From an uncultured Sterolibacterium sp. (GTDB taxonomy: Bacteria; Pseudomonadota; Gammaproteobacteria; Burkholderiales; Rhodocyclaceae): a stretch of DNA of 60,437 nt. The translations under genes and the position numbers were made by a program. The DNA lies in the NCBI GenBank assembly GCA_903832735.1, contig CAILCO010000132.1, positions 1-60,437 on the forward strand, given 5' to 3'. The notes under the pieces were generated by a model that worked only from the letters and a program-made list of their open reading frames with translations, had not been told where the DNA came from and did no database searches. Of this stretch, positions 32,746 to 41,121 are shown in pieces. Numbering within the stretch: position 1 is the stretch's first letter; every line of letters starts with the position of its first letter.

Positions 32746-34206
32746 ATGCTCAAACTCAACAATCCCAAGCTGTTCCGCCAGCAGGCCTATATCGACGGCG
32801 CCTGGTCTGACGCCGACGACGGCACGACGCTGGCGGTCAGCAACCCTGCCAACGGCGACCAACTCGGCACCGTGCCGAAGATGGGCGCCACCGAGACGCG
32901 CCGCGCCATCGCAGCCGCCTCCGCGGCCTTCCCGGCCTGGCGGAGCCGCAGCGCCAAGGAGCGTTCGGGCATCCTGCGCCGCTGGTACGAATTGATCCTC
33001 GACAACAAGGAAGACCTGGCCAGGATCATGACCCTGGAGCAGGGCAAACCGCTTAGCGAATCGCGCGGCGAGATTGCCTACGGCGCAGCCTTCATCGAAT
33101 GGTTTGCCGAGGAAGCCAAGCGGGTCAACGGCGACACCATCCCGGGTCCGGACGGAGATCGCCGCATCGTGGTGATCAAGCAACCGGTGGGCGTGATCGC
33201 CGCGATCACGCCATGGAACTTCCCCAACGCCATGATCACCCGCAAGGCCGGACCGGCCTTGGCCGCCGGTTGCACCATCGTCATCAAGCCGGCCAGCATG
33301 ACACCCTACTCGGCCCTGGCGCTGGCCGAACTGGCCGGGCAGGCGGGGATACCCGCGGGCGTGGTGAACATCGTGACCGGCTCGGCCGGCGCCATCGGCG
33401 GCGAACTCACCGGCAATCCGACGGTGAAGAAAATCACCTTCACCGGCTCCACCGAAGTCGGCAAGGTGCTGATGGCCCAGAGCGCCGCCACGGTCAAGAA
33501 GGTTTCGATGGAACTCGGCGGCAATGCGCCGTTCATCGTCTTCGAGGATGCCGATCTCGACGCGGCGGTCGCCGGCGCGATGGCCTCGAAATACCGCAAT
33601 ACCGGCCAGACCTGCGTCTGCGTCAATCGCCTGCTGGTTCAGGACAGCGTCTATGACGCCTTCGCCGCCAAACTCGCCGCCGCCGTCTTGCAACTCAAGG
33701 TGGCCGACGGCCTGACCGAAGGTGCCCAGCAAGGACCGATGATCGACATGGCCGCGGTGGAAAAGGTCGAAGAGCATATCGCCGACGCCGTCGCCAAAGG
33801 TGCGCGCATCGTCGCCGGCGGCAAGCGTCACGCCCTGGGCGGCACCTATTTCGAGCCGACCATCATCGCCGACGTCACCACGGCGATGCGCGTGGCGCGC
33901 GAAGAAACCTTCGGCCCGCTGGCGCCGCTGTTCCGCTTCAGCACCGAGGCGGAAGCGATCCGCATGGCCAACGACACCGAGTTCGGCTTGGCCGCCTATT
34001 TCTACTCGCGCGACGTCGGCCGTGTCTGGCGCGTTGCCGAAGCGCTGGAATACGGCATGGTCGGCATCAACGAGGGCATCATCTCGAACGAGATGGCGCC
34101 CTTCGGCGGCGTCAAGGAATCCGGCGTCGGCCGGGAAGGCTCGATCTACGGCATCGCCGACTACCTCGACATCAAGTATCTGTGCCTCGGCGGGATAAAA
34201 TCGTAG
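32746..34206 (+). CDS. gabD: NAD(P)-dependent succinate-semialdehyde dehydrogenase
   Basis: A 486-residue aldehyde dehydrogenase of the GabD type. Motifs are ITPWNFPNAMITRKAGPALAAGCT (cofactor binding), FTGSTEVGKVL, the general base Glu in MELGGNAPFIV and the catalytic Cys in NTGQTCVCVNR. It oxidises succinate semialdehyde or a similar omega-aldehyde acid to the acid. The ATG at 32746 has GAGG 7 bases upstream. It begins a plus-strand catabolic run, but a gap of 159 bases separates it from the M24 gene, so it may have its own transcript. Confidence 0.88.
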   Translation: MLKLNNPKLFRQQAYIDGAWSDADDGTTLAVSNPANGDQLGTVPKMGATETRRAIAAASAAFPAWRSRSAKERSGILRRWYELILDNKEDLARIMTLEQGKPLSESRGEIAYGAAFIEWFAEEAKRVNGDTIPGPDGDRRIVVIKQPVGVIAAITPWNFPNAMITRKAGPALAAGCTIVIKPASMTPYSALALAELAGQAGIPAGVVNIVTGSAGAIGGELTGNPTVKKITFTGSTEVGKVLMAQSAATVKKVSMELGGNAPFIVFEDADLDAAVAGAMASKYRNTGQTCVCVNRLLVQDSVYDAFAAKLAAAVLQLKVADGLTEGAQQGPMIDMAAVEKVEEHIADAVAKGARIVAGGKRHALGGTYFEPTIIADVTTAMRVAREETFGPLAPLFRFSTEAEAIRMANDTEFGLAAYFYSRDVGRVWRVAEALEYGMVGINEGIISNEMAPFGGVKESGVGREGSIYGIADYLDIKYLCLGGIKS

Positions 34207-34365
34207 GCCAGCCGGCACCCCGATGAGCCGCACCGCTCTTGGCTGGACAGGCGCAGGCGGAATTGACGCCTGCGGCGATATCCGCGATACTGCAAGCGAT
34301 TGCATCGCCGCGAAATGGCTGGCAACGGCCGCGATTCGACGGCACGAATAGAGGAGGGAAGCGAC

Positions 34366-35664
34366 ATGGCAAGTTCCAAGGAACCGAAGATCATCCGCCT
34401 GGAGGACATCGACCCGGGCCACCAGTGGGACCGGCCGATCCAGGCGCCGGGCCATATGCAGGTGGATTTCGAGGAGCGGATCAACTTCCGCCGCCTGCAC
34501 GATTACCGCCTGGCGCGGGTTCGTCAGGCCCTGGCAAAATCCGATCTGGGCGCCCTGCTCTGTTTCGACCAGCACAACATCCGCTACACCACCAGCACGG
34601 TCATCGGCGAATGGGCGCGCGACAAGCTGACCCGCTACTCGCTCCTGACCGGCAGCGGCGACCCCTACATCTGGGACTTCGGTTCCGCTGCCAAGCATCA
34701 CCGCCTGAACGCCCCCTGGCTCGCCCACGACCACTGCAAGGCCGGCCTGCTCGGCCTGCGCGGCGCCGTACCCACCGATGCCGGACTGTTCCGCTCTGCC
34801 GCCCTGGAGATCAAGTCCATCCTCGACGCCGAAGGCATGGCCAACATGCCGCTAGGCATCGACGTGGTCGAACCGCCGATGCTCTTCGAACTGCAGAAGC
34901 TCGGCATCGAGGTGCGCGACGGCCAGCAGGTGATGCTCGACGCGCGCCAGATCAAGAGCGCCGACGAGATCACCCTGCTCAACATGGCCGCGGCCATGGT
35001 CGATGGCGTCTACCAGGACATCTACGAAGCCCTGAAGCCCGGCGTGCGCGAGAACCAGATCGTCGCGCTGGCCAACAGCCGCCTCTACGAGATGGGTTCC
35101 GACTGCGTCGAGGCGATCAACGCGATCTCCGGCGAGCGCTGCTGCCCGCATCCGCACAACTTCACCGACCGCCTGATCCGGCCCGGCGACCAGGCCTTCT
35201 TCGACATCATCCATTCCTTCATGGGTTATCGCACCTGCTATTACCGGACGTTCAATGTCGGCCGCGCCACCTCGCCGCAGATCACCGCCTACAAGAAGGC
35301 GCGCGAATGGATGGACCGGGCTATCGAGCTGATCAAGCCCGGCGTCATGACCGACAGGATCGCCCTGGCTTTCCCGACCTGCCATGAAGTCGGCTGCGAG
35401 ACCGAGATGGAAGCCTTCGGCCTGAACTTCTGCCACGGTCTGGGCCTGGGTCTGCACGAGCGGCCGATCATTTCGCGCCTGACCTCGATCCAGGAGCCGA
35501 TGGAACTCAAGGTCGGCATGTGCTTCGCGGTGGAGACCTACTGCCCGGCCACCGACGGCTTCTCCGCCGCGCGGATCGAGGAGGAGATCGTCGTGACGCC
35601 GCGCGGGGCGCAGATCATCACGCTGTTCCCGGCCGAGGAACTGCCGATCGCCAACCGCTACTGA
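34366..35664 (+). CDS. M24 (pita-bread fold) metallopeptidase-like enzyme, altered metal site
   Basis: A 432-residue protein of the aminopeptidase P/creatinase superfamily, with an N-terminal creatinase-like domain (FDQHNIRYTTSTV) and a C-terminal pita-bread domain. Aligning by eye, expected metal ligands Asp280 (FFDIIHSF), His357 (CHGLGLGLHE), Glu390 (FAVETYCP) and Glu405 (RIEEEIVVT) are present. The second Asp of the usual D-x10-D is Cys291 (YRTCYYRTF). The superfamily also includes creatinase and the DMSP lyase DddP, so it may be a lyase or hydrolase of a small molecule. GGAGGGAAG precedes the ATG. It lies 26 bases before the fused E1 gene. Confidence 0.78.
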   Translation: MASSKEPKIIRLEDIDPGHQWDRPIQAPGHMQVDFEERINFRRLHDYRLARVRQALAKSDLGALLCFDQHNIRYTTSTVIGEWARDKLTRYSLLTGSGDPYIWDFGSAAKHHRLNAPWLAHDHCKAGLLGLRGAVPTDAGLFRSAALEIKSILDAEGMANMPLGIDVVEPPMLFELQKLGIEVRDGQQVMLDARQIKSADEITLLNMAAAMVDGVYQDIYEALKPGVRENQIVALANSRLYEMGSDCVEAINAISGERCCPHPHNFTDRLIRPGDQAFFDIIHSFMGYRTCYYRTFNVGRATSPQITAYKKAREWMDRAIELIKPGVMTDRIALAFPTCHEVGCETEMEAFGLNFCHGLGLGLHERPIISRLTSIQEPMELKVGMCFAVETYCPATDGFSAARIEEEIVVTPRGAQIITLFPAEELPIANRY

Positions 35665-35690
35665 CACCTGGAACGAGGAAGGGAATCGCT

Positions 35691-37877
35691 ATGCCGAAGA
35701 TCATCAACCTCACGCCGGAAGCGCCTTGGCAGGAGATCCGCTCCACGCCCAAGGACTGGGACGCGCTGGGCGCGGCACCCCTGCTGCAGATGCTGCACCA
35801 CCTGCACATCGTCCGCGCCTTCGAGGAGACGGTGCTCGAACTGGACGGACAGGGCCTGATCCACGGCCCCGCGCATTCGAGCATCGGCCAGGACGGCAGC
35901 GCCATCGGGGTGATGGCGGAACTGCATTCGGGCGACCAGATCACCGGCAGCCACCGCGGCCACCATCAGTTCCTCGCCAAGGGTCTGCGCCATATCGACC
36001 CGGACGACTACGACCCGCGCCATCAGCCCATCCCCGGCCAGGTCCGGCAGTTCCTCTACCGCACCCTGGCGGAGATCCTCGGCCTCGCCGACGGCTTCTG
36101 CAAGGGCCGCGGCGGCTCGATGCACCTGCGTTGGGAAGAGGCCGGCGCCCTGGGCACCAACGCCATCGTCGGCGGCGGCGTGCCGATCGCCAACGGCGTG
36201 GCCTGGGCCAAGAAGCGGCAAGGCAAGGGTCATGTCGCCTTCACCTTCTTCGGCGACGGAGCGGTGAACATCGGCGCCGTGCCGGAATCGATGAACCTTG
36301 CGGCGTTATGGAACCTGCCGATCTGCTTCTTCATCGAGAACAACGGCTACGCGGTGTCCACCACGATCAAGGAGGAAACCCGCGAGACGCGCCTGTCCTC
36401 GCGCGGCGCCGCCTACGGGATTCCGGCCTTCAAGGTCGACGGCATGGACCCGGTGGCGGTGCGGATCGCCACCCTGATGGCTCTCGAAGGCATGCGCGCG
36501 GGTAAGGGTCCGGCGATCATCGAGGCCGAGGTCTATCGTTTCTTCCATCACGGCGGCGGACTGCCAGGCAGCGCCTTTGGCTATCGCAGCAAGGAGGAGG
36601 AAGCCGCCTGGCGCGAACGCGATCCCTTGCGGCGCATCGCCCAGGAAATGATCAGCCGCGGCTGGCTGAGTGCGGAAGAAGATGCGGCGATCCGCGCCAA
36701 CGCACGCGGCGCGATGCAGGAGGCGGTCGGCCGCATCACCGAAATGGACGGCGCCAAGCGCCGGATCATTCCCGCGCTCTGGCCCAAGGCGGAATTCCGC
36801 GACGAGGGACTGCGCGGCGACCTCTCCGAATTCGCCTCTGCCCGCTTCGAGGAACTGGAGAGCGCCAGCGGTCCGGTCGGCGAAGTCAAGTTCATCGACG
36901 TCGTCTCCCAGGTGATGGGACGGCGGATGGAGCAGGACGAGCGCATCTTCTGCATCGGCGAGGACATCCATAAACTCAAGGGCGGCACCAACGGCGCGAC
37001 GCGAGGTCTCGCCGACCGCTTCCCCGACCGCATCATCCCCTCCCCCATCGCCGAGCAAGGCTTCGTCGGCCTGGCCGGCGGCGTGGCCATGGAGGGGAGC
37101 TACCGCCCGGTGGTCGAGTTCATGTATCCGGACTTTGCGCTGGTCGCAGCCGACCAGGTCTTCAACCAGATCGCCAAGGCCCGGCACATGTTCGGCGGCG
37201 AGACCCGGATGCCGCTGGTGCTGCGCACCAAGGTGGCCATCGGCACCGGCTACGGCTCCCAGCATTCGATGGATCCCGCCGGCCTGTATGCGATGTGGCC
37301 GGGCTGGCGCATCGTCGCACCGTCCACGCCTTTCGACTATGTCGGCCTGATGAACAGCGCGCTATTGTGCGAGGATCCGGTGCTGATGATCGAGCACGTC
37401 GCGCTCTACAATTCCAGCGGACCGGGGCCGCTCGAAGATGTCGATTATTTCATTCCATTGGGAAAAGCCAAAGTGGTGAAAACCGGTTCGGCCTTCACCG
37501 TGCTCACCTATCTGGCGATGACTCCGCTCGCCGTCAAGGCCGCCGAGGAGATGGGCCTCGACGTCGAGATCATCGACCTGCGCTCCCTGGACCGGGCCGG
37601 ACTGGACTGGGAGACCATCGGCAAAAGCGTGGAGAAGACCAACAATGTCGTGGTGCTCGAGCAAAGCCCGCTGACCGCATCCTACGGCGCGATGGTCACC
37701 GACGAAGTGCAGCGCCGCTATTTCGATCAGCTCGACCAGCCGGTGGCGCGAATCCGCGGCGGCGAAGCCTCGCCCAGCGTCTCCAAGGTCCTGGAGCGGG
37801 CCGCCTTCGTCGGCCTCGAGGAAATCAAGGCCGGCTTCGCCGCGATGATGGCCGACCAGGGGAGGCCGCTGCCTTGA
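35691..37877 (+). CDS. fused E1 alpha-beta subunit of a 2-oxoacid/acetoin-type dehydrogenase
   Basis: A 728-residue fusion. Residues about 25-330 are the E1 alpha (ThDP-binding) part: HRGHHQFLAKG, GRGGSMHL and GDGAVNIGAVPESMNLAALWNLPICFFIENN. Residues about 395-720 are E1 beta: FIDVVSQVMGRRMEQDERIFCIGEDI, GLAGGVAMEGSYRPVVEFMYPDF and the C-terminal LEQSPLTASYGAMV. It decarboxylates a 2-oxoacid or cleaves an acetoin-like hydroxyketone and passes the acyl group to lipoyl-E2. Most E1 enzymes of this class have separate subunits, so the fusion is notable. E2 and E3 genes follow. The substrate is unknown. Confidence 0.92.
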   Translation: MPKIINLTPEAPWQEIRSTPKDWDALGAAPLLQMLHHLHIVRAFEETVLELDGQGLIHGPAHSSIGQDGSAIGVMAELHSGDQITGSHRGHHQFLAKGLRHIDPDDYDPRHQPIPGQVRQFLYRTLAEILGLADGFCKGRGGSMHLRWEEAGALGTNAIVGGGVPIANGVAWAKKRQGKGHVAFTFFGDGAVNIGAVPESMNLAALWNLPICFFIENNGYAVSTTIKEETRETRLSSRGAAYGIPAFKVDGMDPVAVRIATLMALEGMRAGKGPAIIEAEVYRFFHHGGGLPGSAFGYRSKEEEAAWRERDPLRRIAQEMISRGWLSAEEDAAIRANARGAMQEAVGRITEMDGAKRRIIPALWPKAEFRDEGLRGDLSEFASARFEELESASGPVGEVKFIDVVSQVMGRRMEQDERIFCIGEDIHKLKGGTNGATRGLADRFPDRIIPSPIAEQGFVGLAGGVAMEGSYRPVVEFMYPDFALVAADQVFNQIAKARHMFGGETRMPLVLRTKVAIGTGYGSQHSMDPAGLYAMWPGWRIVAPSTPFDYVGLMNSALLCEDPVLMIEHVALYNSSGPGPLEDVDYFIPLGKAKVVKTGSAFTVLTYLAMTPLAVKAAEEMGLDVEIIDLRSLDRAGLDWETIGKSVEKTNNVVVLEQSPLTASYGAMVTDEVQRRYFDQLDQPVARIRGGEASPSVSKVLERAAFVGLEEIKAGFAAMMADQGRPLP

Positions 37878-38413
37878 ACGCTGCGACGAAGGGCTTGCCC
37901 GGACTCAGGGGAACGGACCATATCGGCTTCACCGTCCCCGACCTGCAGCAGGCGATCGATTTCTTCGTCGACGTCATCGGCTGCGAACCCTTCTACGAAC
38001 TCGGGCCGTTTGCCGCCGACGACGACTGGATGGCGGAGCACCTCAACGTCGATCCGCGTGCCGTGATGAAGCGCCTGAAGTTTCTGCGCTGCAAGTCCGG
38101 AGCGAATTTCGAAATCTTCGAATATCAGGCCCCGGAGCAGAATCGCCAGCAGCCGAAGAACAGCGACGTCGGTGGCCATCATCTGGCCTTCTATGTCGAT
38201 GACTTCGACCAGGCGCTGGCTTACCTCAAAGCCCGCGGCGTGACCATACTCGGCGAGCCGACCCTGTCGAAGAACGCCAGCGCCGGCCAGACCTGGGTGT
38301 ACTTCCTGTCGCCCTGGGGAATGCAGCTGGAACTGGTGAGCTACCCGAAAGGCAAGGCCTACGAGAAAGAAACCGATCATCGCCTCTGGCATCCGGCTTT
38401 TCCGGATCGCTGA
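37874..38413 (+). CDS. VOC-superfamily metalloenzyme (glyoxalase/dioxygenase fold)
   Basis: About 179 residues from a TTG that overlaps the E1 stop (TTGA), with GGGGAGG upstream. Two beta-alpha-beta-beta-beta modules are seen. Candidate metal ligands are His in TDHIGFTVPD, His in VGGHHLAFYVDD and Glu in MQLELVSYPKG. VOC enzymes include glyoxalase I, methylmalonyl-CoA epimerase and extradiol dioxygenases. Its placement between E1 and E2 suggests it prepares or isomerises the substrate of the dehydrogenase. The specific reaction cannot be named. Confidence 0.85.
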   Translation: MNAATKGLPGLRGTDHIGFTVPDLQQAIDFFVDVIGCEPFYELGPFAADDDWMAEHLNVDPRAVMKRLKFLRCKSGANFEIFEYQAPEQNRQQPKNSDVGGHHLAFYVDDFDQALAYLKARGVTILGEPTLSKNASAGQTWVYFLSPWGMQLELVSYPKGKAYEKETDHRLWHPAFPDR

Positions 38414-38438
38414 ACTGCGGCTTAACCGGGAGAGACAA

Positions 38439-39704
38439 GTGCCGATAGAAATTCGCATGCCCGCGGTGTCTCCGTCGATGACGGAAGGCAGCCTCGCGCG
38501 CTGGTTGAAAAAGGAAGGCGAGACGGTCAAGGCGGGAGACCTGCTGGCCGAAATCGAAACCGACAAGGCCATCGTCGAACTGGTCGCCGAGAGCGCAGGC
38601 ACGCTAGCCCGTATCGTCGTCCCGGACGAGAGTAACAACGTCCAGGTCGGCGCCCTGATCGCCGTGCTGCTCGCGCCCGGCGAGCCTGCCGCCAGCCTGG
38701 CACAGAGCAGTACCGCAACGCCAGCGGCTGCTGCGGCAGCGGCGCATGCCCCGGCGACGGCCGCACCATCTGCACCAAGCGCGTCGCCTGCACCATCTGC
38801 ACCAAGCGCACCAAGCGCACCATCCGTACCCTCCGCACCCTCCGGACGGATCCTGGCCAGCCCGCTGGCGCGGCGGATTGCCGCGGAGCGCGGGGTGCAG
38901 CTGGCAAGCCTCAGGGGCTCTGGCCCGAACGGGCGCATCGTCCGGCTGGACGTGGAGGCCGCACCAGCCGCAGAAGCCGCGCCTGCTGCAGCCGCCGCCG
39001 CTGCTTCGTCAATTTCCGCTGCGGCCTACGAGGAAATCCCCAACAGCAGCATGCGCCGGATGATCGCGAAACGCCTGTCGGACGCGAAGCAGAGCATCCC
39101 GCATTACTACCTCACCATCGATTGCGTCATCGACGCCCTGCAAAAACTCCGCCAGGAGATCAAGGACTGCCCCGATGGTGCGAAACTCTCGGTCAATGAC
39201 TTTGTCATCAAGGCGGCCGCGCTGGCGTTACAGAAACTGCCCGGCGTCAATGCCTCATGGACCGAAGCCGCGATCCGTCGCTACAGCAGCGTCGATGTCG
39301 CTGTCGCGGTGGCGACGCCGACCGGGCTGATCACGCCGATCGTCAGGAACGCCGAGCGCAAGAAGCTCACGCAGATCTCGGCCGAGGTCAAGGATCTCGG
39401 CCTGCGCGCCCGGGCCGGCAAACTGGCCGCGGAGGAATACCAGGGCGGCGGCTTCACCATCTCCAATCTCGGCATGTACGGAATACGCGAATTCGCGGCG
39501 ATCATCAACCCGCCGCAGTCCGCGATCCTGGCCGTCGGCGCCGCCGAACAGCGGGCCGTGGTGAAAGACGGCGCCCTGGCTATCGCGACCATGATGACCT
39601 GCACCCTCTCGGCCGACCACCGGGTCGTCGATGGCGCGCTCGGCGCGGAATATCTCGCCGCCTTCAAGAAGCTGATCGAGCATCCGCTCTCGCTACTGCT
39701 GTAG
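38439..39704 (+). CDS. dihydrolipoamide acyltransferase (E2)
   Basis: A 421-residue E2 from a GTG start with GGGAGAG upstream. The N-terminal lipoyl domain has the modified Lys in EIETDKAIVEL. A Pro/Ser/Ala linker leads to the peripheral-subunit-binding domain (ASPLARRIAAERGVQLASLRGSGPNGRI, read in parts). The catalytic domain ends with the His-x3-Asp-Gly motif SADHRVVDGALGAEYLAAF. It transfers the acyl group from E1 to CoA and forms the complex core. Only one lipoyl domain is present. E3 follows after 8 bases. Confidence 0.93.
   Translation: MPIEIRMPAVSPSMTEGSLARWLKKEGETVKAGDLLAEIETDKAIVELVAESAGTLARIVVPDESNNVQVGALIAVLLAPGEPAASLAQSSTATPAAAAAAAHAPATAAPSAPSASPAPSAPSAPSAPSVPSAPSGRILASPLARRIAAERGVQLASLRGSGPNGRIVRLDVEAAPAAEAAPAAAAAAASSISAAAYEEIPNSSMRRMIAKRLSDAKQSIPHYYLTIDCVIDALQKLRQEIKDCPDGAKLSVNDFVIKAAALALQKLPGVNASWTEAAIRRYSSVDVAVAVATPTGLITPIVRNAERKKLTQISAEVKDLGLRARAGKLAAEEYQGGGFTISNLGMYGIREFAAIINPPQSAILAVGAAEQRAVVKDGALAIATMMTCTLSADHRVVDGALGAEYLAAFKKLIEHPLSLLL
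38750..38845 (+). repeat. PSA-rich tandem repeat encoding the E2 linker
   Basis: Short repeats of GCACCATCTGCACCAAGC type encode APSAPS units between the lipoyl and peripheral-binding domains. Such linkers are flexible swinging arms. Copy number may vary between strains. Confidence 0.8.
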
Positions 39705-39712
39705 GGCTAACC

Positions 39713-41110
39713 ATGACAGAGAAGAGCTTTGACATCGTCGTCATCGGCGCCGGCCCCGGCGGCTATGTCGCGGCGATACGCGCCGCGCAACTCGGCCTGA
39801 AAACGGCCGTCGTCGAACGCGAGCATCTGGGCGGCATCTGCCTCAACTGGGGCTGCATTCCGACCAAGGCGCTGTTGAAGAGCGCCGAAGTGCTGCGCCA
39901 GGCGCAGCATGCCGCCGACTACGGCATCGAGGTGGCGCAGGTTTCCTTCAATCTCGCCCAGGTGGTCAAGCGCTCGCGCGCCATCTCCGCGCAGTTGCAG
40001 GCCGGCGTCAAACATCTGCTGAAAAAGAACAAGGTCGAGGTCTTTACCGGGTCGGGCAAGCTGGCCGGAGCAGGCAAGGTGGCGGTCAGCCAGGACGGCA
40101 AGACCATCACGCTCACCGCCCGCCACATCATCCTCGCCGCCGGCGCTAGGGCCCGCATCATGCCCGGACTGGAGCCGGACGGCCAGCGGGTCTGGAGCTA
40201 CAAGGAAGCGATGGTTCCGGAAGCCATGCCGAAATCCCTGCTGGTGGTCGGCTCGGGCGCGATCGGCATCGAGTTCGCGAGCTTCTACCGGACCCTGGGC
40301 GCGGAAGTCACCGTGGTCGAAGTGCTGGAGCGCATCCTGCCGGTGGAGGACGCGGAGATCTCCGCACTGGCCAGGAAGTCCTTCGAGAAGCAGGGCATCA
40401 AGGTGCTGACTGCCGCCACGGTGAAGAGCCTGAAGCGCGGTACGGAGAACGTCACGGCAGCGATAGAGTCCGCCGGCAAGGAGAGTCAATTGACGGTGGA
40501 CCGGGTGATCGTCGCGGTCGGCATCAGCGCCAACACGGAAAAGCTCGGACTCGAAGGCACCAAGGTACGCATCGAGCGCGGCCACGTCGTCGTCAACCAG
40601 TGGCTGGAAACGGACGAGCCCGGCGTCTATGCCATCGGCGACCTGACCGCCCCGCCCTGGCTGGCGCACAAGGCCAGCCACGAGGCGGTGATCTGCGTCG
40701 AGAAGATCGCCGGCCAGGCCGACGTGCATCCGCTCGACATCATGAAAATTCCCGGGTGCACCTATTCGCATCCGCAGATCGCCTCGATCGGGTTGTCGGA
40801 GGAGAAGGCCAGAGCCGGCGGCCGCGAGCTCAAGGTCGGCCGCTTCCCCTTCCAGGCCAACGGCAAAGCGATCGCCCTGGGCGAGGCCGAAGGCCTGATC
40901 AAGACGATCTTCGACGCGAAAACCGGAGAGCTAATCGGCGCGCACATGATCGGCGCCGAGGTGACCGAATTGATCCAAGGCTATGCCATCGCCAAGACCC
41001 TGGAGACGACGGAAGCGGAATTGATGAACACGGTCTTCCCGCATCCGACGCTCTCCGAGATGATGCATGAGTCGGTCCTCGACGCCTATGGCCGCGTCAT
41101 ACATTTCTGA
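39713..41110 (+). CDS. lpdA: dihydrolipoyl dehydrogenase (E3)
   Basis: A 465-residue flavoprotein. FAD motif IVVIGAGPGGYVAAIRAAQLG, redox disulfide in GGICLNWGCIPTKALL, NAD motif LLVVGSGAIGIEFASF, second FAD contact GVYAIGDLTAPPWLAHKASHE, and the C-terminal His-Glu pair HPTLSEMMHE are all present. It reoxidises the dihydrolipoyl arm of the E2 encoded just upstream. A dedicated E3 inside the operon means the complex need not borrow the housekeeping enzyme. Confidence 0.95.
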   Translation: MTEKSFDIVVIGAGPGGYVAAIRAAQLGLKTAVVEREHLGGICLNWGCIPTKALLKSAEVLRQAQHAADYGIEVAQVSFNLAQVVKRSRAISAQLQAGVKHLLKKNKVEVFTGSGKLAGAGKVAVSQDGKTITLTARHIILAAGARARIMPGLEPDGQRVWSYKEAMVPEAMPKSLLVVGSGAIGIEFASFYRTLGAEVTVVEVLERILPVEDAEISALARKSFEKQGIKVLTAATVKSLKRGTENVTAAIESAGKESQLTVDRVIVAVGISANTEKLGLEGTKVRIERGHVVVNQWLETDEPGVYAIGDLTAPPWLAHKASHEAVICVEKIAGQADVHPLDIMKIPGCTYSHPQIASIGLSEEKARAGGRELKVGRFPFQANGKAIALGEAEGLIKTIFDAKTGELIGAHMIGAEVTELIQGYAIAKTLETTEAELMNTVFPHPTLSEMMHESVLDAYGRVIHF

Positions 41111-41121
41111 ACTATGAATTC

